A DNA stretch of 22,088 bases from DASZMX01 sp035551475 (GCA_035551475.1 DASZMX010000052.1:1-22088); one strand, 5' to 3'; counted from the first letter of the stretch, positions 8,822 through 16,674 are shown. The notes: generated from the letters alone by a model not told the origin. Numbers and translations are program-made.

Positions 8822-8878
8822 GGCCTGGGCGCCCGATACGACGACCACTCCATTGACTTGCAGCGTAACTAATAACAT
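8801..8878 (-). CDS. ilvB leader peptide (branched-chain amino acid attenuator peptide)
   Basis: A 25-codon reading frame from ATG at 8878 to TAA at 8801. It begins MLLVTLQVNGVVVV and has nine Val/Leu residues in its first 14, including four consecutive Val codons (GTG GTC GTC GTA, 8848-8837). Such runs are the hallmark of leader peptides that sense charged tRNA-Val and tRNA-Leu. The rest (SGAQAAGSCRA) is ordinary and encodes the 5' arm of the antiterminator. It lies between a promoter and the ilvB terminator hairpin. There is no Shine-Dalgarno: the predicted transcription start is only ~3 bases from the ATG, suggesting leaderless initiation. It is too short for usual gene calling. Confidence rests on codon content, position and the overlapping RNA structures together. 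Confidence 0.8.
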   Translation of the reverse strand: MLLVTLQVNGVVVVSGAQAAGSCRA

Positions 8879-8887
8879 TGGGAGCGG

Positions 8888-8916
8888 ACAGTAACGGCCC
8901 GCGCGCCATTGGTCAA
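8888..8916 (-). promoter_or_regulatory. Predicted sigma70-type promoter of leader peptide and ilvB
   Basis: On the minus strand, TTGACC (-35, 8916-8911) and TACTGT (-10, 8893-8888) are separated by exactly 17 bases. The -35 matches consensus at five of six positions; the -10 keeps only the first TA and last T. The start of transcription would fall near 8881, just ahead of the leader ATG at 8878. The promoter lies 8 bases beyond the stop codon of the preceding operon. Confidence 0.6.
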
Positions 8917-8924
8917 GCGCGGAT

Positions 8925-10277
8925 TTAATTGCCCTCATCGCGCAAAAAATGCAGCGCCGCAAACGAGGCGGGGTCGAAGCGCGCGCGTCCAAAATCCGCG
9001 CTGCGCAACACCGCCGCTTCGGGCGTCCAGCTTTCAATCTGCGCATGCACGCTGCCGCCTTCGGCAAAGGTGGCGCGCACTCCCGCCGTCTCCGCGGGCG
9101 GACGCGCCGCGGGCGTGGCGAAGTCAATTTCGCGCACGGTCGAAAACGGCAGCGTTTGCAGCGCGCCGCGCACGCGCAACTCCACCGCCTGCCCGGTCGC
9201 CGACGCCACCGCGCCTGAGATCGATTTGCCATTTTGCAGCCAAACCACATCTTCCACCGCGTTCGTGGCCGGATCGGCCTTTTCCTCCACCAATCCATCC
9301 CAGCGCGCGATGCGCAAATTGCTTAATTTAAGCGCGCCGGAATTTTCCACGAACCGAATGCCGCCGCCTTCTCCTTCGAAACCCGACGGATCGGTCCATT
9401 GCATGATGGGAACTCTGTCAATTAAAAGTATAATCCGGTTCTGCGGCTTGCTCACCCGCAGGTCAAAGTGCGCGTGGTCCGTCCGACCCAGCGCCGCCAG
9501 GATCACCGAGCCCAGGGACGGAATTTGCCCGTGTTTCCGAATGGGAAACATGTCCGCGACAAAACCGTTCAGGCGAAAGCTGTAAAACGCGCCGAAATCC
9601 GGCCCGTTCTCCTTGTTCAGCAGCAAAATCGGTTGCAGCGAATCGGTGTAAAGCGCGATGGCCAGGCTCGGCTGCCCGCGCCACGCCAGGTCAAATTCAA
9701 TGCGCGCCATGTCCGGCAATTTCACGTTCCGCGCAATGGACGCCGGACGGCTCGCGTAAAAGGCGCCGTTGCGATAAGTCCAGTGCCCGGATTCCGCCCC
9801 CGCGCCGACGGGCGACGACACCTCCGTCCACCCATCGAGTCCGGTGATGCCATCCACAATGGCGGGCTCGGTCGGCATCACGGCCAGCGATTGCAGCCGC
9901 GCGCGCGGCAGCTTGAGCCGGCCCGCGGTCGGCACGTCCAGCGTCACGTCTGTGGCGTCGCAGCCCACCAGCGCGCCGTGCAGCAAATCGCCATTGGCGA
10001 ATAACACCTTGCAACTGCCCGCATTTGTCTGCGGCTTTTTGCCTGCGGCCAAATCGATTTCCTCCACCGCGCTCAAGGAAAACTGCATGGGACTCGCGGC
10101 ATCCGGATGCTGCCATTGCAGGATTTCATCCGCCGAAATGCCGCCCAATTTGCCGAAAATAAAATCGCCATTGCGGAATAATAATTGGTCCCGCGGGGCG
10201 CCGTTGGTGGCCGGCGCCGCAGTAAGGTTCGCCGCCCACAACACCGTGGCCAGGAAAACTGCGCGAGCGCTATTCAT
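8925..10277 (-). CDS. Secreted protein of N-G-D beta modules around a jelly-roll-like domain (paralogue 2)
   Basis: Function unknown. The start chosen is the ATG at 10277, which gives 450 aa and a good signal peptide (MNSARAVFLATVLWAANLTA, then APATNG). A longer in-frame extension to 10385 would only bury it. Two short modules come first: L-F-R-N-G-D-F-I-F-G-K-L (~32-43) and L-F-A-N-G-D-L-L-H-G-A-L (~92-103). A central beta-rich region (~125-325) looks like a LamG/concanavalin-type jelly roll. Two further modules, W-L-Q-N-G-K-S-I-S-G and F-A-E-G-G-S-V-H-A, lie near the C-terminus. The motif (aromatic/hydrophobic)-x-N-G-D-x3-G-x-L resembles one turn of an Sm-like barrel, but that fold is only a guess. 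Architecture and sequence echo the upstream neighbour, so the pair arose by tandem duplication. The ATG overlaps the neighbour's stop by 8 bases. Last gene of the operon. Confidence 0.8.
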   Translation of the reverse strand: MNSARAVFLATVLWAANLTAAPATNGAPRDQLLFRNGDFIFGKLGGISADEILQWQHPDAASPMQFSLSAVEEIDLAAGKKPQTNAGSCKVLFANGDLLHGALVGCDATDVTLDVPTAGRLKLPRARLQSLAVMPTEPAIVDGITGLDGWTEVSSPVGAGAESGHWTYRNGAFYASRPASIARNVKLPDMARIEFDLAWRGQPSLAIALYTDSLQPILLLNKENGPDFGAFYSFRLNGFVADMFPIRKHGQIPSLGSVILAALGRTDHAHFDLRVSKPQNRIILLIDRVPIMQWTDPSGFEGEGGGIRFVENSGALKLSNLRIARWDGLVEEKADPATNAVEDVVWLQNGKSISGAVASATGQAVELRVRGALQTLPFSTVREIDFATPAARPPAETAGVRATFAEGGSVHAQIESWTPEAAVLRSADFGRARFDPASFAALHFLRDEGN

Positions 10278-11649
10278 CGGCGTCCTCAAATTCGTTGACC
10301 GGCGATTCCGGCGTTTCCGCCTTGGTCCGGTCGAGGTTGAATTGCAATTCGCGAATGCCCTGCGGTTGAAAAGCCAGCCGCCCAAAGAGCGCGCTATGCC
10401 CCTGCACCAGGTTGTTGCTCCAGTTTTCCAATTGAAACGAAAGCGCGCCGCCGCCCGGGAAAAACGCGCGCACCGTCCACGGCGTCACCGTTTCCGCCGG
10501 GGCGTTGGTGGCCGCGGCAAAATCGATCTGAGTCAGGCGCTCCAGCGGAATGGTGAGCGAGCCGGGGGCGAGATCCACGGTCACACGACCGTCCTTGATC
10601 TCGCGAATTTTCCCGCCGGCCTTGTCGTGATTGATGAACCGCAGCACATCGGAGTTGGTGGCCCCGAACGCCGTTTCCGGCTCATGCCGCCCTTCCCAGG
10701 ACGCCACCCGCAAATGACTGAGTCGCGCCAACGCGCTGGGAAAGCTTTGCTCGAACACCACGCAACTCCCCGCCACGTTGAATCCGTCGTCGTCCTTCCA
10801 TTGCTTGACAAAGGCGCCGTTTAACGACAAATCGATCGTGCTTTCCGCCTTGTTGAATTGCAGCGCGACGTGAATTTTCACCGGCGATTCCAAGAGCGGC
10901 AACTCCGCCGTCATGCCCAGATTGTGCGGGACCGCCGTCGCGCGCAATCGTTGCACCGCGACCCGCCCGCGTGTGAATTGCACCAGGTAGGAGCTGTTGT
11001 TGTAATCGATGCGGTCCGGCGTGTCGTTATAGACGTCCAACGCCAGCCCCAGATACGCTGACCATGTAAAGTCGAATTCCAACGTGCACGACCCTGACAG
11101 CTTCAAGTCGCGGCCCAGCAGTCCCGGCACGTTCGCCGTAAATCCGCTGTCCCGATAATGCCAGCCGCCCGCGCCATTGGCTTGCGGCATGGTCCAGCCA
11201 TCGCGATCATAAGGGCCTTCGTAGAGGATGGTATAGCCCTTGGACAGAAACGTGACGCTTTGCACGCCGGAGCGCGGGACGCTCATGGTGTCGCCAAACC
11301 ACGTCGCCAATTCCACATGGTCGCCGTCGAGGGTGGTGAGCGACCCATATACGTCGTCGCCATTGGCGAAACGCACATGGCAAGTAGGCGCCAATTTCAA
11401 AAAACTGGGATGAGCGAACTGGATGGCATCGACGCGTCCCGGCTGGAAATCCACCGGGCACAGCGCCGCCGGATGCCGCCATCGCAAGCCATGCGCCGTG
11501 TCAAGTTGCAGCAATTGACCATGCAGCATCGAGCCATCGGTGAAGCGCAGCATGTCGTTGCCCGCCTCCGTGGAGGGCGCGCCGCCGCCCCGCGCCGTCA
11601 GCGACAGCAGCGCCAGGAATAATCCGCAAGCCCGCCGTTTAGCGCTCAT
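10270..11649 (-). CDS. Secreted protein of N-G-D beta modules around a jelly-roll-like domain (paralogue 1)
   Basis: Function unknown; 459 aa. The N-terminus is a signal peptide (MSAKRRACGLFLALLSLTARGGG). Modules in order: L-R-F-T-D-G-S-M-L-H-G-Q-L (~34-46), V-R-F-A-N-G-D-D-V-Y-G-S-L (~91-103), a beta-rich centre (~140-325) containing E-F-D-F-T-W and Q-F-N-K-A-E-S-T-I-D-L-S-L-N-G as in LamG-like jelly rolls, then L-R-F-I-N-H-D-K-A-G-G-K-I (~348) and F-F-P-G-G-G-A-L-S-F (~408). The C-terminus is acidic. It shares the whole module order with the downstream gene. Its ATG lies inside the end of the toroid gene (11-base overlap), so translation is probably coupled. Carbohydrate or peptidoglycan binding would fit a LamG-like core, but nothing in the sequence shows a ligand site. 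Confidence 0.8.
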   Translation of the reverse strand: MSAKRRACGLFLALLSLTARGGGAPSTEAGNDMLRFTDGSMLHGQLLQLDTAHGLRWRHPAALCPVDFQPGRVDAIQFAHPSFLKLAPTCHVRFANGDDVYGSLTTLDGDHVELATWFGDTMSVPRSGVQSVTFLSKGYTILYEGPYDRDGWTMPQANGAGGWHYRDSGFTANVPGLLGRDLKLSGSCTLEFDFTWSAYLGLALDVYNDTPDRIDYNNSSYLVQFTRGRVAVQRLRATAVPHNLGMTAELPLLESPVKIHVALQFNKAESTIDLSLNGAFVKQWKDDDGFNVAGSCVVFEQSFPSALARLSHLRVASWEGRHEPETAFGATNSDVLRFINHDKAGGKIREIKDGRVTVDLAPGSLTIPLERLTQIDFAAATNAPAETVTPWTVRAFFPGGGALSFQLENWSNNLVQGHSALFGRLAFQPQGIRELQFNLDRTKAETPESPVNEFEDADE

Positions 11650-12631
11650 AAATAGGCAGGTAACGATAATTCAACGCGAGCGACAACAGCGACGCCGCCG
11701 TTCCGTAAGTGGAACCGAACTGCCCTTCCCAACCCCCTTCCGGCAATTGCGACGCGCGCAACGTCCGGATGTTATCGCGATTCCAATTTTGCCAGAGCTC
11801 GGGCGATCCATGGAAAAAGGCCTGCGCCGCATAATATTTAAAGTAATGCGGATACTGGCTGTCGTCGGGCGCGTTCTTCAAATAATTGAACGCCGCTTTA
11901 AAGGCCGGCAGGTCTTTCTCCTTCGCCAGCGACAGCACGAGACAGGCGATGGCGGTGCGGGTGGTGTTGGGCCCCATCGCGGAAATGTAGCCTATGCCGC
12001 CGTCCGCCGTCTGGCAGGAGATGAAAAACTTCAGCCCGTTTTGCACGGCCGCTTCCGGGACAGCGATGCCGGCATTTCGCGCCGCCATCAACGCCACCAT
12101 CTGCGCGCCGCTCACGGTCGTGTCGGCGTCGCGCGATTCCGGGGAATAACGCCAGGCATGGGCGCCGTTTTGCTGCTGGGCGTTGAGGATTAGTTTGACC
12201 GCTTTTTGCAAAGCCGGCCCCAACCGCGGATCATCCACCGCCCCGTACGATTCCGCCAGCGCCAGCGTAGCGAAGCCGTGATTGTACATCGAGGGCCCGA
12301 TATAGCCCGTGGCGGGGTCCATTTGCTTGAGCACGAAATCCAATCCCTTGCGCACCGTCGTGGCGTACGGCCCGAAATTCGGATCGTCCCCGTGCGCCAA
12401 AATGCTCACCACGGCCAGGCTTGTCAGCGCCGGGCCCGTTCCCGCCGGCTCATCGGGCCAATTGCCCTCCGGCCCCTGCGTCTTGGCCAGGAACTGCAAC
12501 GCTTTCACGTACATCTTGTCCACTTCCTCCGCCGCCACGCCGGGCGTGCCCGTGAAAAGCTGCTGCGCCGGCGCCGCCAGCGCCATCAGGCCAACTGTCA
12601 AATAAATCAAAATGTCAGTTCTTCTGCTCAA
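11639..12631 (-). CDS. Exported alpha/alpha-toroid protein, prenyltransferase/squalene-oxidase repeat family
   Basis: A 330-aa protein of repeated helical pairs ending in G-G-W/G-G-I-G turns: EGNWPDEP (~54), ATGYIGPSMYNHGF (~112), ADGGIGYIS (~210), PEGGWEGQFGSTYGTA (~302). These are the QW-like repeats of the squalene-hopene cyclase/prenyltransferase-beta fold. The cyclase motif D-x-D-D is replaced by D-A-D-T-T (~168-172), and the protein is half the length of a real cyclase, so a terpene cyclase role is unlikely. A signal peptide (residues 1-~22) comes from a TTG start at 12631, which overlaps the preceding stop by 17 bases. The next ATG, at codon 16, would destroy the signal. Toroid proteins of this kind are common in Planctomycetota and Verrucomicrobiota beside DUF4175-like genes. 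Envelope binding partner or scaffold is inferred only from this context. Confidence 0.82.
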   Translation of the reverse strand: MSRRTDILIYLTVGLMALAAPAQQLFTGTPGVAAEEVDKMYVKALQFLAKTQGPEGNWPDEPAGTGPALTSLAVVSILAHGDDPNFGPYATTVRKGLDFVLKQMDPATGYIGPSMYNHGFATLALAESYGAVDDPRLGPALQKAVKLILNAQQQNGAHAWRYSPESRDADTTVSGAQMVALMAARNAGIAVPEAAVQNGLKFFISCQTADGGIGYISAMGPNTTRTAIACLVLSLAKEKDLPAFKAAFNYLKNAPDDSQYPHYFKYYAAQAFFHGSPELWQNWNRDNIRTLRASQLPEGGWEGQFGSTYGTAASLLSLALNYRYLPIYER

Positions 12632-15600
12632 GTCCGTGATAATAGTTGTCCAGGGCGTCCCGATATTCCGCCGGCACGCTCTCCCCGGAGCCCGAGCTTT
12701 TTTGCACCGTGCGGCCCGGGCCGGTTTGGCCGCGAGCGTCGCCCGCCACTGCGCGGCCCGCGCGGTCGGTCGAACCGCCGTTATGGTTTAACCCGGTGGC
12801 CGGCTTGAGGCCCATCGCCTGGGAGGATGAACTTTGTTTCATGGCCTGCAACAGGAATTGCATTTCCTCGGACGCGCTTTGCCCCGGGGACGGTGAAGAT
12901 TGGGGCTTCGGCTTCTGCGCCTGTTCGTTAATCAAATTAATCAGGTCGGTCAATGAATCCACGGCTTTGACCTGCGCTTCATCCGCGGGTTTGTCGGTCT
13001 CGGGTTTGTTCAGAAAAGACTGGGCCTGGGCCATGGCGCCAGTGGTGTCGGCAAAGGCGGGATCGAGAGCTTCAATCGGCGTGTCATGATGCACCTGCTC
13101 CACGCCGCCGCTGATTTTTTCCTGCCGCGCGGCTAAACTGCGCGCCTGGTCGGCATAATCCTTTGCGTCGCCCTTGCTCTGCTCCAACGCGTCGGCATCG
13201 TCGCGCACATTCAATTGTTGTTCGCGCAGACGCAGCAACGCGATCAACTGTTTGGTCAGGTCCTGCTGTTTCTTTTCCTCACCCGACGCCGAGGCGCCCT
13301 GCCCGCCGGCGGCGGCAGATTTCGGCTCCAGCTTGTCGCCCCATGCCGCGAACCGCTCCGACCACTGCGCCAGCGAAGCCGACGCGTCCATCCCGATATT
13401 CTTGTCAATCAAACCCGCCACGCGATCCAAATCGTCCGCCACATGCGAATCCTTCATTTCCCGGGTGACGTCGCCATAATTTGGTTTTTTGGTGCGTTCG
13501 AAAAAGCGCCCGATTTCATTTTCCAAACGGGTTGTTTCCTCCTGCGAATGCCCCTGGTCTTTGGTGAGCCCGAATTCCAGCCGCTTGAATTTCGAGGGCA
13601 AATCCTGCGGCGGCAGGCCAATCGTGTCCGCCGCCGAAGCCAGCAATTGGCCGCCGATGTCTTTCTCCTCCGCGCCGACTTTTCGCAGACGATGTGCCAG
13701 GGTCAAAGCCTGCATGTCGTCCATATGCTCGTTGGCCTTGCTCTGCATTTTTTGCAAGGCCTGAAGGATGTCTTCCGCTTTTTTCTTCGCGTCCGCCACA
13801 TCCTGGTCGCGCGACTTGGAATTTTGCTGCGCGGCCTGCATCGCCTGCGCCGCCTCCTTCATTTGTTGGTCGGCCATTTTCTGCCACTGCTGCATGGTGG
13901 CGTTCCACTGTTGGATGGACTCCTCTTTGAAAATTGGATTTTTCATCGCCTCCTCCACCGCGCGCTCGCCCTGCTGGCTTAACTCTTTCAACTTGGCGGC
14001 ATTTTGCGTCTGGTCCTCCTTGGCGTCACCCATGCGGGAGGACTTTTGCGACTCCGGCATATTCGTGGCGGCTTGCACGTCCTCGGCCGTGGCGGCGATT
14101 TTTTCCTGCAAACGCGTGACATCCTCCAACTGCGCCATCGTGGCCTCCAACTGCTGTCGCACCAACTCCGCGTGATCCTCCGCGCTGAGAATGCGCACGC
14201 GGTGGGCGGCGGTGCGGGCGCGCGCGCGTTGCGGCAGATAATCGCGCGCAAAGCCCTGCAACTCCACCAGCGTCCCGGGCTGCAGGCGCAGAAGCGATGG
14301 GCTCCAGCGAAACACCCGTTGCGCTTTTTTCGCGGTGGGCGCGTCGGTCATGAATTTCATTTCCGTCGTGGCCGTTCCCGCCAGCGGCGTCTCCGTGTCA
14401 GCCTCCCACGTCAAGCCTAAATCGCGCACGCCATAATCATCCACCGCCTCGACCTCGACCCGCAGCGCGTCCGACGCCAGCATGGCAATTTCCTGCGGCA
14501 TGTCCGGCAAATCCACCGTGGGCGGCGCGTCCTTTTCTGCAAAGGCCGAAATGCGCAACGGAGCCGCATTGCTCAAGCCCAGTTCGTCCCGCCAATTAAA
14601 AGTAAACTGCGCCAACCCTGACGGCTCCAACTCCGGGCTGGCGAAATTCTCGCCGGTGACGCGGAGCGGCGTGTTCGTGTCGTTTTCGCGCGCCATCGTG
14701 GCGACGGCGAGCGTGCGGCTGACTGTCCCGCGAAACGTCACTTTGCTTCCTTCCACGGTGGTCAGCGAACCGTCCTGAATGGAGCGCGTCTCATTCGTGT
14801 AGCGCAGATACGCGGGCAATTGCACTTGCGCCTCCAGATTTTGCAAGGCGGGGCGATGCACCGGCTCCAGCTTGACCGTCGCTTCGGCATCGCCCAGACG
14901 CACGCGCAGCGTTTCATTTTCGGTTTGTCCCGCCACTTGCAGCCGCGCGCGGTCTCCCGCCACGTTTCCTTCGAGGAGAGGTTCGCCCATTATTTCTCCG
15001 CGCACACGGGCCGGTTTCCAAAAAGAGCGGTAATGGGCGGCCGCCGAAACTGCGAATGGCTCGCCATGTGGAACCGTCATGGTGGACGGCAATCCCTCCA
15101 GCGTGACCAGGGTGTAGCGCGGAATGGCAACCCAGGGAGCGCCCCAGCGCGCCAGCGCGTTGGCCGTGGCCGCCGGCAAAATGGCCGCCGCCAGAAGCAA
15201 CACCAGCGCAATGCCCGCCGCCATCATCCCCGCCTGACGCGCCGGACGGGCATTCACGCTGGCCGCAAAATCATGCCGCGCCGCCTCCTTAGCCACCTGC
15301 CGAATGGCCGCCTGATAAAGCGCCGGGGAAAAATTGGCGTCGTGATGCTGTTCATTTGACAACTCCACGATGCCCAGCAGTCGATCGCCGAGATGCCGAT
15401 ATTTCCGCTGCACCAAACGCGCCAACCCCCGCGTGTCGCGCCGATGCCACACCCAGCGATTGGCCCACATGAAGCCGGCCGCCGCCGCCCCCGCCACTCC
15501 CGCCGCAAAAAGCATGAGCCGCAGCCAGACGGGGGTTTCCCAAAAGCGGTCGGAAATAAAAAGCGCGAGCAACGACAAGCCCACGGCGCCCAACCCGCAC

Positions 15601-15710
15601 GCCAGCGCCACGGTGGTTTCCACCGCCCAGAGCCGGCGGCCCACCGCCACAAATTGGCGGCGCAATTCCTCCGGCAGGGCGAGCCCCGTTTTGCTTTCCA
15701 TCTCAGACAT
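12615..15710 (-). CDS. DUF4175-like large membrane-anchored coiled-coil protein
   Basis: Function unknown; 1031 aa. Two N-terminal TM helices (~30-52, ~62-82) and a third (~160-185) precede a long predicted extracytoplasmic part. Residues ~190-500 are beta-rich with Ig-like segments and a P-P-T-V-D motif. Residues ~515-700 are a Gln/Ala/Lys-rich coiled coil. The C-terminal third is low-complexity and charged, with a Pro/Gln/Ser stretch near 930-950. This layout matches proteins annotated DUF4175 in Planctomycetota and Verrucomicrobiota, usually found with MoxR ATPase, DUF58 and VWA genes, none of which is upstream here. The ATG at 15710 has a weak AGGAG 14 bases upstream; an alternative ATG is codon 4. 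First gene of a four-gene operon with every junction overlapping. A mechanical or scaffold role in the envelope is speculative. Confidence 0.8.
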   Translation of the reverse strand: MSEMESKTGLALPEELRRQFVAVGRRLWAVETTVALACGLGAVGLSLLALFISDRFWETPVWLRLMLFAAGVAGAAAAGFMWANRWVWHRRDTRGLARLVQRKYRHLGDRLLGIVELSNEQHHDANFSPALYQAAIRQVAKEAARHDFAASVNARPARQAGMMAAGIALVLLLAAAILPAATANALARWGAPWVAIPRYTLVTLEGLPSTMTVPHGEPFAVSAAAHYRSFWKPARVRGEIMGEPLLEGNVAGDRARLQVAGQTENETLRVRLGDAEATVKLEPVHRPALQNLEAQVQLPAYLRYTNETRSIQDGSLTTVEGSKVTFRGTVSRTLAVATMARENDTNTPLRVTGENFASPELEPSGLAQFTFNWRDELGLSNAAPLRISAFAEKDAPPTVDLPDMPQEIAMLASDALRVEVEAVDDYGVRDLGLTWEADTETPLAGTATTEMKFMTDAPTAKKAQRVFRWSPSLLRLQPGTLVELQGFARDYLPQRARARTAAHRVRILSAEDHAELVRQQLEATMAQLEDVTRLQEKIAATAEDVQAATNMPESQKSSRMGDAKEDQTQNAAKLKELSQQGERAVEEAMKNPIFKEESIQQWNATMQQWQKMADQQMKEAAQAMQAAQQNSKSRDQDVADAKKKAEDILQALQKMQSKANEHMDDMQALTLAHRLRKVGAEEKDIGGQLLASAADTIGLPPQDLPSKFKRLEFGLTKDQGHSQEETTRLENEIGRFFERTKKPNYGDVTREMKDSHVADDLDRVAGLIDKNIGMDASASLAQWSERFAAWGDKLEPKSAAAGGQGASASGEEKKQQDLTKQLIALLRLREQQLNVRDDADALEQSKGDAKDYADQARSLAARQEKISGGVEQVHHDTPIEALDPAFADTTGAMAQAQSFLNKPETDKPADEAQVKAVDSLTDLINLINEQAQKPKPQSSPSPGQSASEEMQFLLQAMKQSSSSQAMGLKPATGLNHNGGSTDRAGRAVAGDARGQTGPGRTVQKSSGSGESVPAEYRDALDNYYHGLEQKN

Positions 15711-15717
15711 GCGTTGA

Positions 15718-15779
15718 ATTCCGGCTCCTTTACCATGCGGCCAAACGGCCTCACGCGCGAGGAGTTTCTTGGCCGGAAT
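15718..15779. repeat. Long imperfect inverted repeat between SDR gene and DUF4175-like gene
   Basis: An 8-bp perfect outer arm, ATTCCGGC at 15718-15725 and GCCGGAAT at 15772-15779, encloses CTCCT/AGGAG (15725-15729, 15760-15764) and an inner GGCC-AAAC-GGCC hairpin. It fills the 79-base gap. No U-tract follows on either strand, so it is not a standard terminator. It may be an RNA processing site or a 5' UTR structure of the DUF4175 operon. Confidence 0.5.
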
Positions 15780-15789
15780 CAGCGCGGCG

Positions 15790-16674
15790 CTAACTCATCA
15801 TGGCCTTGCCGCCATTGACGTGAATGACCTGCCCAATGATATAGGAAGAGTCCAGAGCCGAGGCGAGAAAGACATAGGCGGGCGCCAGCTCGCAGGGCTG
15901 CGCGGCGCGGCCCAGCGGCGAATCCTTGCCAAATTCCGCGACTTTCGCCGCCGGAAAGGTGGCGGGAATCAACGGCGTCCAGACCGGCCCCGGCGCCACG
16001 GCATTTACGCGAATGCCTTTCGGCGCCAATTCGGTCGCGAGCGCACGTGTGAAATCCAGGATGGCCGCTTTCGTCGCCGCATACGCCAGCAAAGTCGGTT
16101 TCGGTTTGTAAGCCTGCACTGAAGTGGTGTTAATGATTGCGGCGCCGGATTTCAGATGCGGCAAGGCGGCTTTGGCCAGGAAGACGTAACCAAAAAAATT
16201 CGTGCGAAAGGTGTCTTCCAGTTCCCGCTCCGTCGTATCCTCGATGCCTTGAACCACATGCTGCTCGGCTGCGTTGTTGACCACGATGTCGAGCCGCCCA
16301 AATTCGCGGAGTGTGCGTTTGACTGCATTCTGGCAGAATTTTTCACTGCCCACATCGCCGCGCAATTTCAGGCAACGCCGCCCCAATTCTTCCACCGCCG
16401 CCACGGTCCGGTCGGCGTCCTTGTCCTCATTCAAATAAATAATCGCCACATCCGCGCCTTCCTTGGCGAACGCGATGGCCACCGCGCGGCCGATGCCGCT
16501 GTCGCCGCCGCTGATGATGGCGGCCTGGTCACGGAGCTTGCCGCTCGCGAGATACCGCGGATCATCAGTCACGGGCTCGGGATTCATTTTAGTTTCCTTG
16601 CCCGGTTGCGCTTGGCGCTGCGCGGTCGGCTGGCGCCGGGTGGCCGGAGCAAGCGGGTCGTGTCGTGGTTTCAT
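15790..16674 (-). CDS. SDR-family NAD(P)-dependent oxidoreductase (YhdF/YghA-like)
   Basis: Classical Rossmann-fold dehydrogenase/reductase, 294 aa, presumably cytoplasmic. The cofactor-binding glycine motif is GGDSGIGRA (56-64), the structural NNAAE is at 133-137, and the catalytic tetrad N159, S185, Y198, K202 is complete. The C-terminus ends H-V-N-G-G-K as usual in the family. The N-terminal extension with P-G-K-E-T-K-M-N-P-E-P (24-34) is characteristic of the YhdF/YghA/general-stress-protein-39 subgroup and supports the long start at the ATG at 16674 rather than M30. The substrate is unknown; members are often stress-induced aldehyde or alcohol dehydrogenases. It is divergent from aroB (107-base gap) and co-directional with the DUF4175 operon, 79 bases upstream of it. 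Confidence 0.92.
   Translation of the reverse strand: MKPRHDPLAPATRRQPTAQRQAQPGKETKMNPEPVTDDPRYLASGKLRDQAAIISGGDSGIGRAVAIAFAKEGADVAIIYLNEDKDADRTVAAVEELGRRCLKLRGDVGSEKFCQNAVKRTLREFGRLDIVVNNAAEQHVVQGIEDTTERELEDTFRTNFFGYVFLAKAALPHLKSGAAIINTTSVQAYKPKPTLLAYAATKAAILDFTRALATELAPKGIRVNAVAPGPVWTPLIPATFPAAKVAEFGKDSPLGRAAQPCELAPAYVFLASALDSSYIIGQVIHVNGGKAMMS

Noticed and set aside
8801..9298. 165-codon minus-strand open frame ending with the leader peptide
   Set aside because: The upstream two-thirds is an Arg-rich out-of-frame shadow of the preceding gene. Only the last 25 codons, after the promoter, make sense as a leader peptide.
9844..10824. 326-codon open frame on the + strand across the two paralogous secreted-protein genes
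   Set aside because: It spans the overlapping junction of two genes with signal peptides on the other strand; composition is that of an antisense shadow.
11639..12631. Reading the toroid protein as a squalene-hopene cyclase
   Set aside because: Half the cyclase length, no D-x-D-D acid motif, and a signal peptide for export.
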